Positions 1 to 5,012 of a DNA stretch of 5,012 nt are shown here, one piece after another (within the stretch, counting starts at the first letter, position 1; each line of letters begins with the position of its first letter). Origin of the DNA: Clostridia bacterium (GTDB taxonomy: Bacteria; Bacillota; Clostridia; UMGS1883); contig JAFSBF010000133.1 in assembly GCA_017441965.1 (NCBI GenBank), forward strand, positions 1 through 5,012. Reading direction: 5' to 3'. The notes beneath the pieces were generated by a model. It was given only the letters and a program-made list of their open reading frames with translations. It ran no database searches and was not told the origin of the DNA. The translations under genes were made by a program, and so were the position numbers.

Positions 1-576
1 AACTCCAATATATGTTCCTGATACAGTTATATCCTTTACTACAACGCTACCTGCACCTATCATTACATCATCAGCAATAGTAGTATTATTCCTTACCACA
101 CTGCCTGCACCTATCTGAGTATTATTATCGACACAAACTGTACCGCACAGTGTAGCAGAAGGAGAAATATGAACAAAGTCACCAATAGCACAGTCATGTT
201 CAATAGTTGCATGCGTATTAATTATAGAGTGTTTCCCTATCGTTGCAGCATTATTTATAACGGCAAGTGGCATTACGCAGGTGCCTTTGCCTATAGTTAC
301 ATCAGAGCCTATAACTGCACTTGGATGAATTGCAGAATAATAATTTAACCTAGGGTATTTCTCTGCGATACTGCGTCTTATGCTATTATTGCCTATCGCA
401 ATTATAAATTCTTTGTCGCTGTATTTTTCGCAATCTTTAACTTTACCAAGCATCGGCATATTTTCTATCGCTGCATCATCTAAAAAACCTAATACATAAT
501 CGCCGCACGCTTTTACGATGTCAGCGACAACTCTACCGTGTCCGCCTGCACCTATAATTACAACTTCCTTAGACAT
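1..576 (-). CDS. pglD: PglD/EpsM-type UDP-amino-sugar N-acetyltransferase, C-terminus cut by window edge
   Basis: Likely acetyl-CoA-dependent, cytoplasmic N-acetyltransferase that converts UDP-4-amino-4,6-dideoxy-GlcNAc (the PglE product) to UDP-N,N'-diacetylbacillosamine. Translation from ATG at 576 gives 192 codons with no stop before base 1. Residues 5-20 form a small Rossmann-like start (VVIIGAGGHGRVVADI), which binds the UDP-sugar in PglD proteins. IAIGNN at 65-70 is also typical. From about residue 84 hexapeptide repeats of a left-handed beta-helix follow (VIGSDVTIGKGT, ATIGKHSII, AIGDFVHIS, NNTQIGAGSVV, DDVMIGAGSVVV). His127 in ATIEHDCAIG aligns with the catalytic base His125 of Campylobacter jejuni PglD, and His136 with the second conserved His. 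The visible end, GTYIGV, lies just before the usual C-terminal Pro-Ala-(Lys/Arg) segment, so roughly 10-20 residues are missing. The ATG lies 14 bases after the pglC stop, with only a weak purine-rich ribosome site. A sister acetyltransferase for another 4-amino sugar cannot be excluded. Confidence 0.9.
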   Translation of the reverse strand, partial: MSKEVVIIGAGGHGRVVADIVKACGDYVLGFLDDAAIENMPMLGKVKDCEKYSDKEFIIAIGNNSIRRSIAEKYPRLNYYSAIHPSAVIGSDVTIGKGTCVMPLAVINNAATIGKHSIINTHATIEHDCAIGDFVHISPSATLCGTVCVDNNTQIGAGSVVRNNTTIADDVMIGAGSVVVKDITVSGTYIGV

Positions 577-590
577 TCATTTCACATCTT

Positions 591-1226
591 TCAAATTTTT
601 GTTTGCTCGGTCTGTTTTTCCTGCGTTCCACGGAAAGGCTCAATTGTTGCCTGCCCCTGCTGACTAATCCCCTCTTCTTTGACAAAGGCTTTCCACACTG
701 TTAGAAGGATAATTTTTATATCACCCATAAAAGAAATGTTATCAACATATTCGACATCATATGTAAACTTTTCTTCCCAGCTTATTGCGTTTCTTCCCTT
801 TATCTGTGCAAGTCCGGAGAGTCCTAGGCGAACGTTATGCCTGCGTTTTTGATCTTCATTATACAGTGGCAAATATTCAACGAGGAGCGGTCTTGGTCCG
901 ACTACCGACATATCGCCTTTTAAAATATTAAATGCCTCGGGCAGTTCATCAAGGCTTGTCTTTCTTAAAAGTCTGCCAAATCTTGTTAAACGAACATCAT
1001 CGGGAAGAAGATTTCCGTTTTCGTCACGTTCATCGGTCATAGTCCTAAATTTATAAAGCTCAAATATTTTTTCGTCTTTGCCCGGTCTTTTCTGTTTGAA
1101 AATCACAGGGCTTCCGAGTTTCACACGGACAAGCACTGCCACAATTATGTAAAGCCACGAAAAAACAATTATAGCTGCAAGTGCGCAGATTATATCAAAA
1201 ATGCGCTTAAAATATTTTTCATACAT
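591..1226 (-). CDS. pglC: PglC/EpsL-type monotopic phosphoglycosyl transferase (undecaprenyl-phosphate sugar-1-P transferase)
   Basis: Membrane enzyme of the bacterial sugar transferase family (Pfam PF02397). It moves a phospho-sugar, here probably diNAc-bacillosamine-1-phosphate, from UDP onto undecaprenyl phosphate at the inner membrane face, the first step of a lipid-linked glycan. From ATG at 1226 it has 211 residues, about the length of C. jejuni PglC. The N-terminal re-entrant helix covers about residues 10-35. Then come FKQKRPG (43-49), YKFRTM (58-63), DERDENG (65-71), the catalytic Asp93-Glu94 dyad in [25 protein letters not shown] (102-119) and [16 protein letters not shown] (135-150). 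The last three closely match Campylobacter PglC, which favours bacillosamine over WbaP/WcaJ-type substrates. The soluble region and catalytic residues look intact. Trp24 stands where C. jejuni PglC has the helix-breaking Pro24. The start was chosen because ATG shares its A with the pglE stop (TGATG) and has AAGGGG 8 bases upstream. A TTG one codon earlier is less likely. Confidence 0.93.
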   Translation of the reverse strand: MYEKYFKRIFDIICALAAIIVFSWLYIIVAVLVRVKLGSPVIFKQKRPGKDEKIFELYKFRTMTDERDENGNLLPDDVRLTRFGRLLRKTSLDELPEAFNILKGDMSVVGPRPLLVEYLPLYNEDQKRRHNVRLGLSGLAQIKGRNAISWEEKFTYDVEYVDNISFMGDIKIILLTVWKAFVKEEGISQQGQATIEPFRGTQEKQTEQTKI

Positions 1227-2350
1227 CAAAATAACCCCTTAATTATATCAATTACTTTCTGCTGCTGTGCCTTTGTCATCTTAATATCCGACGGCAAGCA
1301 GAGTCCGCGTCTGAATATGTCCTCACCCACATTGTCATCATTTGTTATAAAGTCGTTATCCTTATACACGGGCTGCATATGCATAGGCTTCCAGATGGGA
1401 CGTGCCTCTATATTTTCCTTTTCAAGGGCAAGGCGGATTTTTTCAGGATTAACATTGTCCATTGCATCTTCATTTATCAGCATACAGCTAAGCCAGAAAT
1501 TGGGAACACTGCACTTTTCATAAGGATTCATCGTGACGGGTAAATCCTTAAATCCCTCTTTATATCTGAGGTATATATTTTCTTTTAACTTTCTGTGCTC
1601 TTCAATATGTAAAAGCTGTCCTCTGCCGATACCTGCCACGATATTACTCATTCTGTAGTTGTATCCTATTTCCTCGTGCTGATACCACGGGAAAGACTCC
1701 CTCGCCTGAGTGGAGAAAAAGCGTACCCTTTGCACAGCATCTTCATCGTCAGAAAGAAACATTCCCCCGCCCGAAGTTGTAATTATTTTATTTCCGTTAA
1801 AGCTTATTGCACCGTATTTGCCAAAGCTTCCCGTCTGTTTTCCTTTATATGTAGCAGAGAGCGACTCCGCCGCATCCTCAATAAGTATTACTCCATATTC
1901 GTCACAAAGCGCTTTTATCTCATCAATTTTTGACGGAGTTCCGTAAAGGTGTACAAGAACAACTGCCTTTACTCTGTCTTTATATTTTTCGAGGGCGATT
2001 TTAAGAGCGCACGGATTCATATTCCACGTGTCACGCTCACTGTCTACAAAAACCTGTGTTCCGTTTTCATAACTGACAGGGTTAACTGTAGCTGCAAAAG
2101 TAAGGTCAGAGCAGATTACAATATCATCCGTCTTTATTCCCGCAAGCTTAACCGCCAGATGAAGTGCGTGTGTACCTGCTGTCATCGCTGCCGCCGCCTT
2201 AACACCGACAAAATGTGCCATTTCATTTTCAAATTCAGTAACATTCTTGCCAAGCGGCGCTACCCAGTTGGTATCAAAAGCCTCTTTTATAAATACCTGC
2301 TCCTCCCCGTGCATGGTAGGGGTAGAAAGCCAAATTCTTTCATTTTCCAT
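1226..2350 (-). CDS. pglE: PglE/EpsN-type UDP-4-keto-sugar aminotransferase (DegT/DnrJ/EryC1/StrS family)
   Basis: PLP-dependent cytoplasmic sugar aminotransferase. It probably adds an amino group to C4 of UDP-4-keto-6-deoxy-GlcNAc, using glutamate, to give UDP-4-amino-4,6-dideoxy-GlcNAc for PglD. From ATG at 2350 it has 374 residues, usual for the family. Visible features in order: start [19 protein letters not shown] (28-34); [10 protein letters not shown] (57-66) of the PLP phosphate-binding region; [14 protein letters not shown] (132-145); IEDAAESL (157-164), whose Asp159 should contact the PLP ring nitrogen; [15 protein letters not shown] (183-197) with Schiff-base Lys188; FFSTQARE (211-218); GYNYRMSN (229-236); [15 protein letters not shown] (315-329); and GLCLPS near the end. 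The lysine segment and the RPIWKPMH segment closely match Campylobacter PglE. A GTG at 2392 would add 14 residues (MCERIYTNRKREAF) that the family lacks. It would also leave only about five bases of leader after the predicted transcription start, so ATG 2350 is preferred despite a weak ribosome site. First gene of the pglE-pglC-pglD operon. Confidence 0.93.
   Translation of the reverse strand: MENERIWLSTPTMHGEEQVFIKEAFDTNWVAPLGKNVTEFENEMAHFVGVKAAAAMTAGTHALHLAVKLAGIKTDDIVICSDLTFAATVNPVSYENGTQVFVDSERDTWNMNPCALKIALEKYKDRVKAVVLVHLYGTPSKIDEIKALCDEYGVILIEDAAESLSATYKGKQTGSFGKYGAISFNGNKIITTSGGGMFLSDDEDAVQRVRFFSTQARESFPWYQHEEIGYNYRMSNIVAGIGRGQLLHIEEHRKLKENIYLRYKEGFKDLPVTMNPYEKCSVPNFWLSCMLINEDAMDNVNPEKIRLALEKENIEARPIWKPMHMQPVYKDNDFITNDDNVGEDIFRRGLCLPSDIKMTKAQQQKVIDIIKGLF
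1235..1240 (-). promoter_or_regulatory. Ribosome binding site of pglC
   Basis: On the minus strand AAGGGG lies 8 bases before ATG 1226-1224, inside the last codons of pglE. It supports that ATG over the TTG at 1229-1227. Together with the TGATG stop/start overlap it suggests translational coupling of pglC to pglE. Confidence 0.7.
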
Positions 2351-2404
2351 AAATGCTTCACGCTTTCTGTTTGTATAAATTCTTTCGCACACCTAATCTA
2401 TTCT

Positions 2405-2433
2405 ATTTTAACATAAATACCACTATCCGTCAA
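2405..2433 (-). promoter_or_regulatory. Sigma-A type promoter of the pglE-pglC-pglD operon
   Basis: Read on the minus strand, TTGACG (2433-2428) is followed after exactly 17 bases by TAAAAT (2410-2405). A TG one base before the -10 (2413-2412) adds an extended -10. Transcription should start near 2398-2397, leaving about 48 bases of untranslated leader before ATG 2350. This is the best promoter match in the window, and no other is apparent within the operon. Seen in sequence; activity is inferred. Confidence 0.75.
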
Positions 2434-2477
2434 CCACCAATATGTGTATTTTGACTAAGAAATTGCATAAAAAACAG

Positions 2478-2506
2478 TAGATTTTTTATACAATGTATGA
2501 TATAAT
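2478..2506 (+). promoter_or_regulatory. Extended -10 promoter of uppP
   Basis: A perfect TATAAT (2501-2506) preceded by TG one base upstream (2498-2499) makes an extended -10 element. The matching -35 position, 17 bases upstream, is TAGATT (2478-2483), only three of six consensus bases, which an extended -10 can compensate for. Transcription would start near 2513, giving a short leader of about 26 bases that contains GGAGG. A TTGACT at 2451-2456 is too far away to pair with this -10. Confidence 0.65.
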
Positions 2507-2525
2507 TAAAATACTATGTTTAAAT

Positions 2526-2530
2526 GGAGG
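2526..2530 (+). promoter_or_regulatory. Ribosome binding site that sets the uppP start at GTG
   Basis: GGAGG lies 8 bases before GTG 2539-2541, an ideal Shine-Dalgarno spacing. It overlaps the in-frame ATG at 2524-2526, which has no ribosome site of its own. UppP proteins normally begin a few residues before the xIKAxxLGxxQG segment, which also fits the GTG start. Confidence 0.8.
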
Positions 2531-2538
2531 TTTTTTGC

Positions 2539-3372
2539 GTGACAGTTATAAAAGCGTTTATACTCGGTCTTATTCAGGGTGTTAGTGAATTTTTGCCGAT
2601 TTCAAGCTCAGGACATCTTTCCATTGCAGGACGGCTTATGGGTATGGACCCTGAGGCGTCAAACCTGTTATCGTTTAATATTCTTCTGCACGTGGCAACA
2701 CTTGCAGCGGTATTTATAGTTTTCCGGAATGATATATGGGAAATGATTAAGGCATTTTTCGGGATGCTCGGTGACCTTTTTACGGGAAAAGGACTAAGGC
2801 TTAAAGAATTTACATACCGCAGACTTATAATAATGCTTATAGCAGGAACAATTCCTGCAGTTTTTGCGGCACTTTTTCTTGGGGATATTATAGAAAATCC
2901 CGAGCTTTGGCAGATAGGAATATTCCTCATTATCACAGCGATACTCCTTTTCCTTAGTGAAAAGCTTGCGGGTGGAAACATTTCACTTGAAGAAATGTCT
3001 GTAAAACGTGCATTTTGCGTAGGATGCTTTCAGGGACTTGGCACACTCCCGGGAATAAGCCGCAGTGGAAGTACAATTGTCGGCGGTCTTTTCTCAAGAC
3101 TTGAAAAGAGTACTGCAGTACGTTTTTCTTTTCTGCTTTCAATTCCTGCTATCTTAGGTGCTTTGGTGCTTGATTTAAAGGATATGGTAGGAGCAACTAC
3201 GCAAACCCTCTCCTTTATGCCCGTGGCAGTAGGTATGATTACCGCCGCAATCAGCGGATATTTTTCCATAAGGTTTTTACTGCGTCTTGTTGAAAAAAGC
3301 AAACTTAGCTATTTTTCATACTACTGCATAGCCGCAGGTATATTTGCGATAATACTTAAATTCACGATATAA
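2539..3372 (+). CDS. uppP: Undecaprenyl-diphosphate phosphatase UppP (BacA family)
   Basis: Integral membrane phosphatase that removes one phosphate from undecaprenyl diphosphate, restoring the undecaprenyl phosphate carrier used for peptidoglycan, teichoic acid and surface-glycan synthesis. Overexpression of this family gives bacitracin resistance in E. coli. From GTG at 2539 it has 277 residues, normal for UppP. Signature 1 is QGVSEFLPISSSGH (13-26): Glu17, Ser23 and His26 correspond to E. coli Glu21, Ser27 and His30, while Gln13 stands where E. coli has Glu17. Signature 2 is PGISRSGST (171-179), with Arg175 corresponding to E. coli Arg174. Hydrophobic stretches at about 43-63, 95-115, 126-140, 195-212, 226-245 and 258-275, plus the two re-entrant signature loops, fit the duplicated UppP fold. 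It is divergent from the pgl operon, whose PglC consumes undecaprenyl phosphate, and is followed in the same direction by ftsK after 57 bases. No truncation or missing key residue is seen. Confidence 0.97.
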   Translation: MTVIKAFILGLIQGVSEFLPISSSGHLSIAGRLMGMDPEASNLLSFNILLHVATLAAVFIVFRNDIWEMIKAFFGMLGDLFTGKGLRLKEFTYRRLIIMLIAGTIPAVFAALFLGDIIENPELWQIGIFLIITAILLFLSEKLAGGNISLEEMSVKRAFCVGCFQGLGTLPGISRSGSTIVGGLFSRLEKSTAVRFSFLLSIPAILGALVLDLKDMVGATTQTLSFMPVAVGMITAAISGYFSIRFLLRLVEKSKLSYFSYYCIAAGIFAIILKFTI

Positions 3373-3375
3373 CAC

Positions 3376-3395
3376 GGCAGGAGCAAGCCCCTGCC
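3376..3395. repeat. GC-rich near-perfect palindrome (stem-loop) between uppP and ftsK
   Basis: GGCAGGAGC (3376-3384) and GCCCCTGCC (3387-3395) are inverted repeats of 9 bases with one mismatch, separated by AA. The element begins 3 bases after the uppP stop and is far richer in GC than its surroundings. It is followed by CTACAATTT with no T-run on either strand, so it is not a canonical intrinsic terminator. The pattern GGCAGG..GC..GCCCCTGCCCTACA resembles dispersed REP-like palindromes that I recall from intergenic regions of gut clostridial genomes. That resemblance is from memory, not a search. As RNA it could protect the uppP 3' end or partly attenuate reading into ftsK. Confidence 0.6.
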
Positions 3396-3413
3396 CTACA
3401 ATTTACTATTTAA

Positions 3414-3418
3414 AAGGA
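3414..3418 (+). promoter_or_regulatory. Probable ribosome binding site of ftsK
   Basis: AAGGA lies 11 bases before ATG 3430, slightly far but usable. It overlaps the in-frame ATG at 3418, which therefore lacks a properly spaced site. A second purine stretch, AAGAG (3422-3426), is too close to ATG 3430 to be ideal. The choice between the two ATGs changes the protein by only four residues. Confidence 0.45.
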
Positions 3419-3429
3419 TGCAAGAGAAA

Positions 3430-5012
3430 ATGAAAAAAACTACAACGAAGAAAACAACTTCAACATCTTCTAAAAAGGCAAAGCTTTCTCCGTCGGGCAA
3501 AAAGCTTTCTTCAAGAAATACCGCTCCCCCGCCGAAAACACGTTCAACAAAAAAGGCTTCCGTTGCAAAATACCCTTCGAAAGAAATTCGCACAATATGC
3601 CTTGTTTTTGCAACCGTTGTTTTTATTCTTTCCTACTATTTTAATGCATTTGGTATAGTAGGAAAGCTACTTAAAAACCTCGGCTCAATACTGCTTGGCG
3701 GTGTGTGCTACGTTATTCCCGTAATTTTGCTGATTGCAACAATACATACATTTTTAAGGGGTACGCTCTCTCCGCACAAGCACCGCTATGTTTTTGCATC
3801 GCTTGGTCTTTTGTGCATAAGCGGACTTCATACACTTTATTACACAACCCTCAACCCCGGGCTTTTTGCAGGCGAAAATTCATTTTTTGTTTCGCTTTTA
3901 GAAACTACTGTTTACAGTGGAAAGCTCTGTGAGTCGGGCGGTATAATAGGGGCACTTCTTTCACTTCCGTTGCGTGCACTTGTTTCCACAACGGGTGCAT
4001 CGGTAATTCTCGTTTGTTTTTGTCTTATCTGCTTTGTAACTGCTACGGGTACAGAGCCGATTACAAACTTTATTAAATTCCTCTCTACCTCTGTTGCAGG
4101 ATTTTTAGGCAGTATGCGTGACGAGCGTGAGGCGCAGAAAGACGGACAGGGTGAAAACCAAATCAAGATTAACGGTATTGAGGAAACATCAGAGGTAAAG
4201 AAAAAGAAGCGTGTACGCATTGCCACCCCTGACAGTGCACCTTCAAAAGAAGATGGCGAGGCACAATCGGGACAAGCTGAATTTAAAATTAATCTTTACG
4301 ATGATAAAAAGGATAAAAAACCTGACGTTAATACTACACCCAAGGCTGAAATTCCTGACGATATAAAGAAAATGGCTATGGAGGCATCGGGCGGTGTTGA
4401 AGAGGAAAAGCCTGATACAACACCCATTGAAGTAACAGACGATGAAATTGAGTCAGATTATATAAACTATACCTTCCCTCCCATTGATTTACTTTCAAAG
4501 GCAAAACCGTCTGCAGGAGGGCAGGACAGACCTGAGGATCTTCGAACACAGGCAAAGAAGCTTGTGGACACACTGCATAGCTTTGGCGTTGAGGCAAAAG
4601 TTCTGGAGGTAAGCAAGGGGCCGAGCGTTACACGCTTCGAGCTTCAGCCCTCCGCAGGTGTAAAGGTAAGTAAGATAGTAAATCTTGCCGATGACATCGC
4701 ACTTAACCTTGCAGCATTTGGTGTCAGAATTGAGGCACCTATCCCCGGTAAAGCAGCAGTCGGAATTGAAATTCCCAACACAACACCATCAATGGTATGT
4801 CTGCGTGACGTAATTGATAGCGAGCAATTCCGTACATTCGGTTCAAAAACCGCTTTTGCAATGGGTAAGGATATTGCAGGTCAGCCCGTAATATCAGATA
4901 TTTCAAAAATGCCGCATATGCTTATTGCGGGTGCAACGGGCAGCGGTAAGAGTGTATGTATAAACTCCCTTATAACGAGTATTCTTTATAAAGCTGACCC
5001 CAACCAGGTGAA
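3430..5012 (+). CDS. ftsK: FtsK/SpoIIIE family DNA translocase, N-terminal 527 codons (runs off right edge)
   Basis: Septum-anchored ATP-driven DNA pump that clears chromosomal DNA from the closing division or sporulation septum. The frame is open from ATG 3430 to the window end without a stop. Residues 1-56 form a Lys/Thr/Ser-rich basic cytoplasmic tail (MKKTTTKKTTSTSSKK onward). Hydrophobic segments follow at about 57-77, 84-106, 120-138, 168-182 and 188-206, i.e. the usual four-or-five helix anchor, including the family-typical GGIIGALLSLPLR stretch. A charged linker of about 140 residues comes next, with a KKKKR cluster. The FtsK alpha domain starts near YTFPPIDLL (347-355) and includes SKGPSVTRFEL and NLADDIALNLAA. 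Then come APIPGKAAVGIEIPN, MGKDIAGQPV and MPHMLIAGATGSGKSVCINS with Walker A GATGSGKS (501-508, Lys507). Walker B, the rest of the RecA-like motor and the gamma winged-helix domain would lie beyond the edge. It may be co-transcribed with uppP; no clear promoter is seen between them. FtsK and SpoIIIE cannot be separated from this part alone. Confidence 0.95.
   Translation, partial: MKKTTTKKTTSTSSKKAKLSPSGKKLSSRNTAPPPKTRSTKKASVAKYPSKEIRTICLVFATVVFILSYYFNAFGIVGKLLKNLGSILLGGVCYVIPVILLIATIHTFLRGTLSPHKHRYVFASLGLLCISGLHTLYYTTLNPGLFAGENSFFVSLLETTVYSGKLCESGGIIGALLSLPLRALVSTTGASVILVCFCLICFVTATGTEPITNFIKFLSTSVAGFLGSMRDEREAQKDGQGENQIKINGIEETSEVKKKKRVRIATPDSAPSKEDGEAQSGQAEFKINLYDDKKDKKPDVNTTPKAEIPDDIKKMAMEASGGVEEEKPDTTPIEVTDDEIESDYINYTFPPIDLLSKAKPSAGGQDRPEDLRTQAKKLVDTLHSFGVEAKVLEVSKGPSVTRFELQPSAGVKVSKIVNLADDIALNLAAFGVRIEAPIPGKAAVGIEIPNTTPSMVCLRDVIDSEQFRTFGSKTAFAMGKDIAGQPVISDISKMPHMLIAGATGSGKSVCINSLITSILYKADPNQV

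Noticed and set aside
1949..2416. A 155-codon plus-strand open frame opposite pglE
   Set aside because: It is wholly antisense to a gene with a complete set of family motifs. The translation is Cys-rich, low in recognisable motifs, and has no ribosome site. It is a shadow frame.
2451..2456. TTGACT as a -35 box for uppP
   Set aside because: No -10 hexamer lies 16-18 bases downstream, and the TATAAT at 2501 is 44 bases away.
2488..2498. Small odd palindrome ATACA-A-TGTAT just upstream of the uppP -10, possible operator
   Set aside because: Arms of only five bases in AT-rich promoter DNA are expected by chance, and no second copy was seen nearby.
2393..2523. Invertible, phase-variable promoter controlling the glycan operon
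   Set aside because: No inverted repeats of useful length flank the intergenic promoters, and no recombinase gene lies in the window.
2574..2981. A 135-codon minus-strand open frame opposite uppP
   Set aside because: It is antisense to the conserved UppP signature region. Its composition (Ser, Ile, Pro, Arg rich) is what reverse-reading a membrane protein gives.
3376..3410. Intrinsic terminator for uppP
   Set aside because: The hairpin is good, but the bases after it (CTACAATTTACTATTT) do not form a T-run, and none precedes it for the other strand.
3705..4226. Short open frames on both strands within 3705-4226
   Set aside because: They overlap the continuous FtsK frame, which has clear domain structure. 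None has a motif or ribosome site.

Overview
The window looks like chromosomal DNA of a low-to-moderate GC Gram-positive anaerobe, probably a gut clostridium (Oscillospirales/Lachnospirales-like). This is inferred from AT-rich codon use, UppP and FtsK/SpoIIIE proteins of Firmicutes type, AGGAGG-like ribosome sites, sigma-A style promoters and a GC-rich palindromic intergenic repeat. There is no rRNA or other taxonomic marker, so the lineage is only a suggestion.

Left half (1-2350, minus strand): a three-gene operon read right to left, pglE - pglC - pglD. It encodes an aminotransferase of the PglE/EpsN type, a monotopic phosphoglycosyl transferase of the PglC/EpsL type, and a PglD/EpsM-type acetyltransferase cut by the left edge of the window. 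With a UDP-GlcNAc 4,6-dehydratase (PglF/EpsC, not in the window) these would make UDP-N,N'-diacetylbacillosamine and transfer the sugar phosphate to undecaprenyl phosphate. That would start a glycan for a glycoprotein, exopolysaccharide or capsule. pglE and pglC share one base (TGATG), and pglC and pglD are 14 bases apart, so the three are probably co-transcribed and translationally coupled.

Centre (2351-2538): a divergent intergenic region with two promoters back to back. A very good sigma-A promoter (TTGACG, 17 bases, TAAAAT) drives the pgl operon. An extended -10 promoter (TGATATAAT) drives uppP. The positions of the pgl promoter and of the uppP Shine-Dalgarno both help choose start codons.

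Right half (2539-5012, plus strand): uppP (undecaprenyl-diphosphate phosphatase), a GC-rich stem-loop, then the first 527 codons of an FtsK/SpoIIIE DNA translocase that runs off the right edge just after its Walker A motif.

The functional link across the divergent promoters is undecaprenyl phosphate: UppP regenerates it and PglC consumes it. I see no evidence of a wholly new system. The most distinctive points are a tryptophan where Campylobacter PglC has the helix-breaking proline of its re-entrant membrane helix, the sharing of an intergenic region by the carrier-lipid recycling gene and a lipid-linked glycan initiation operon, and the palindrome behind uppP.
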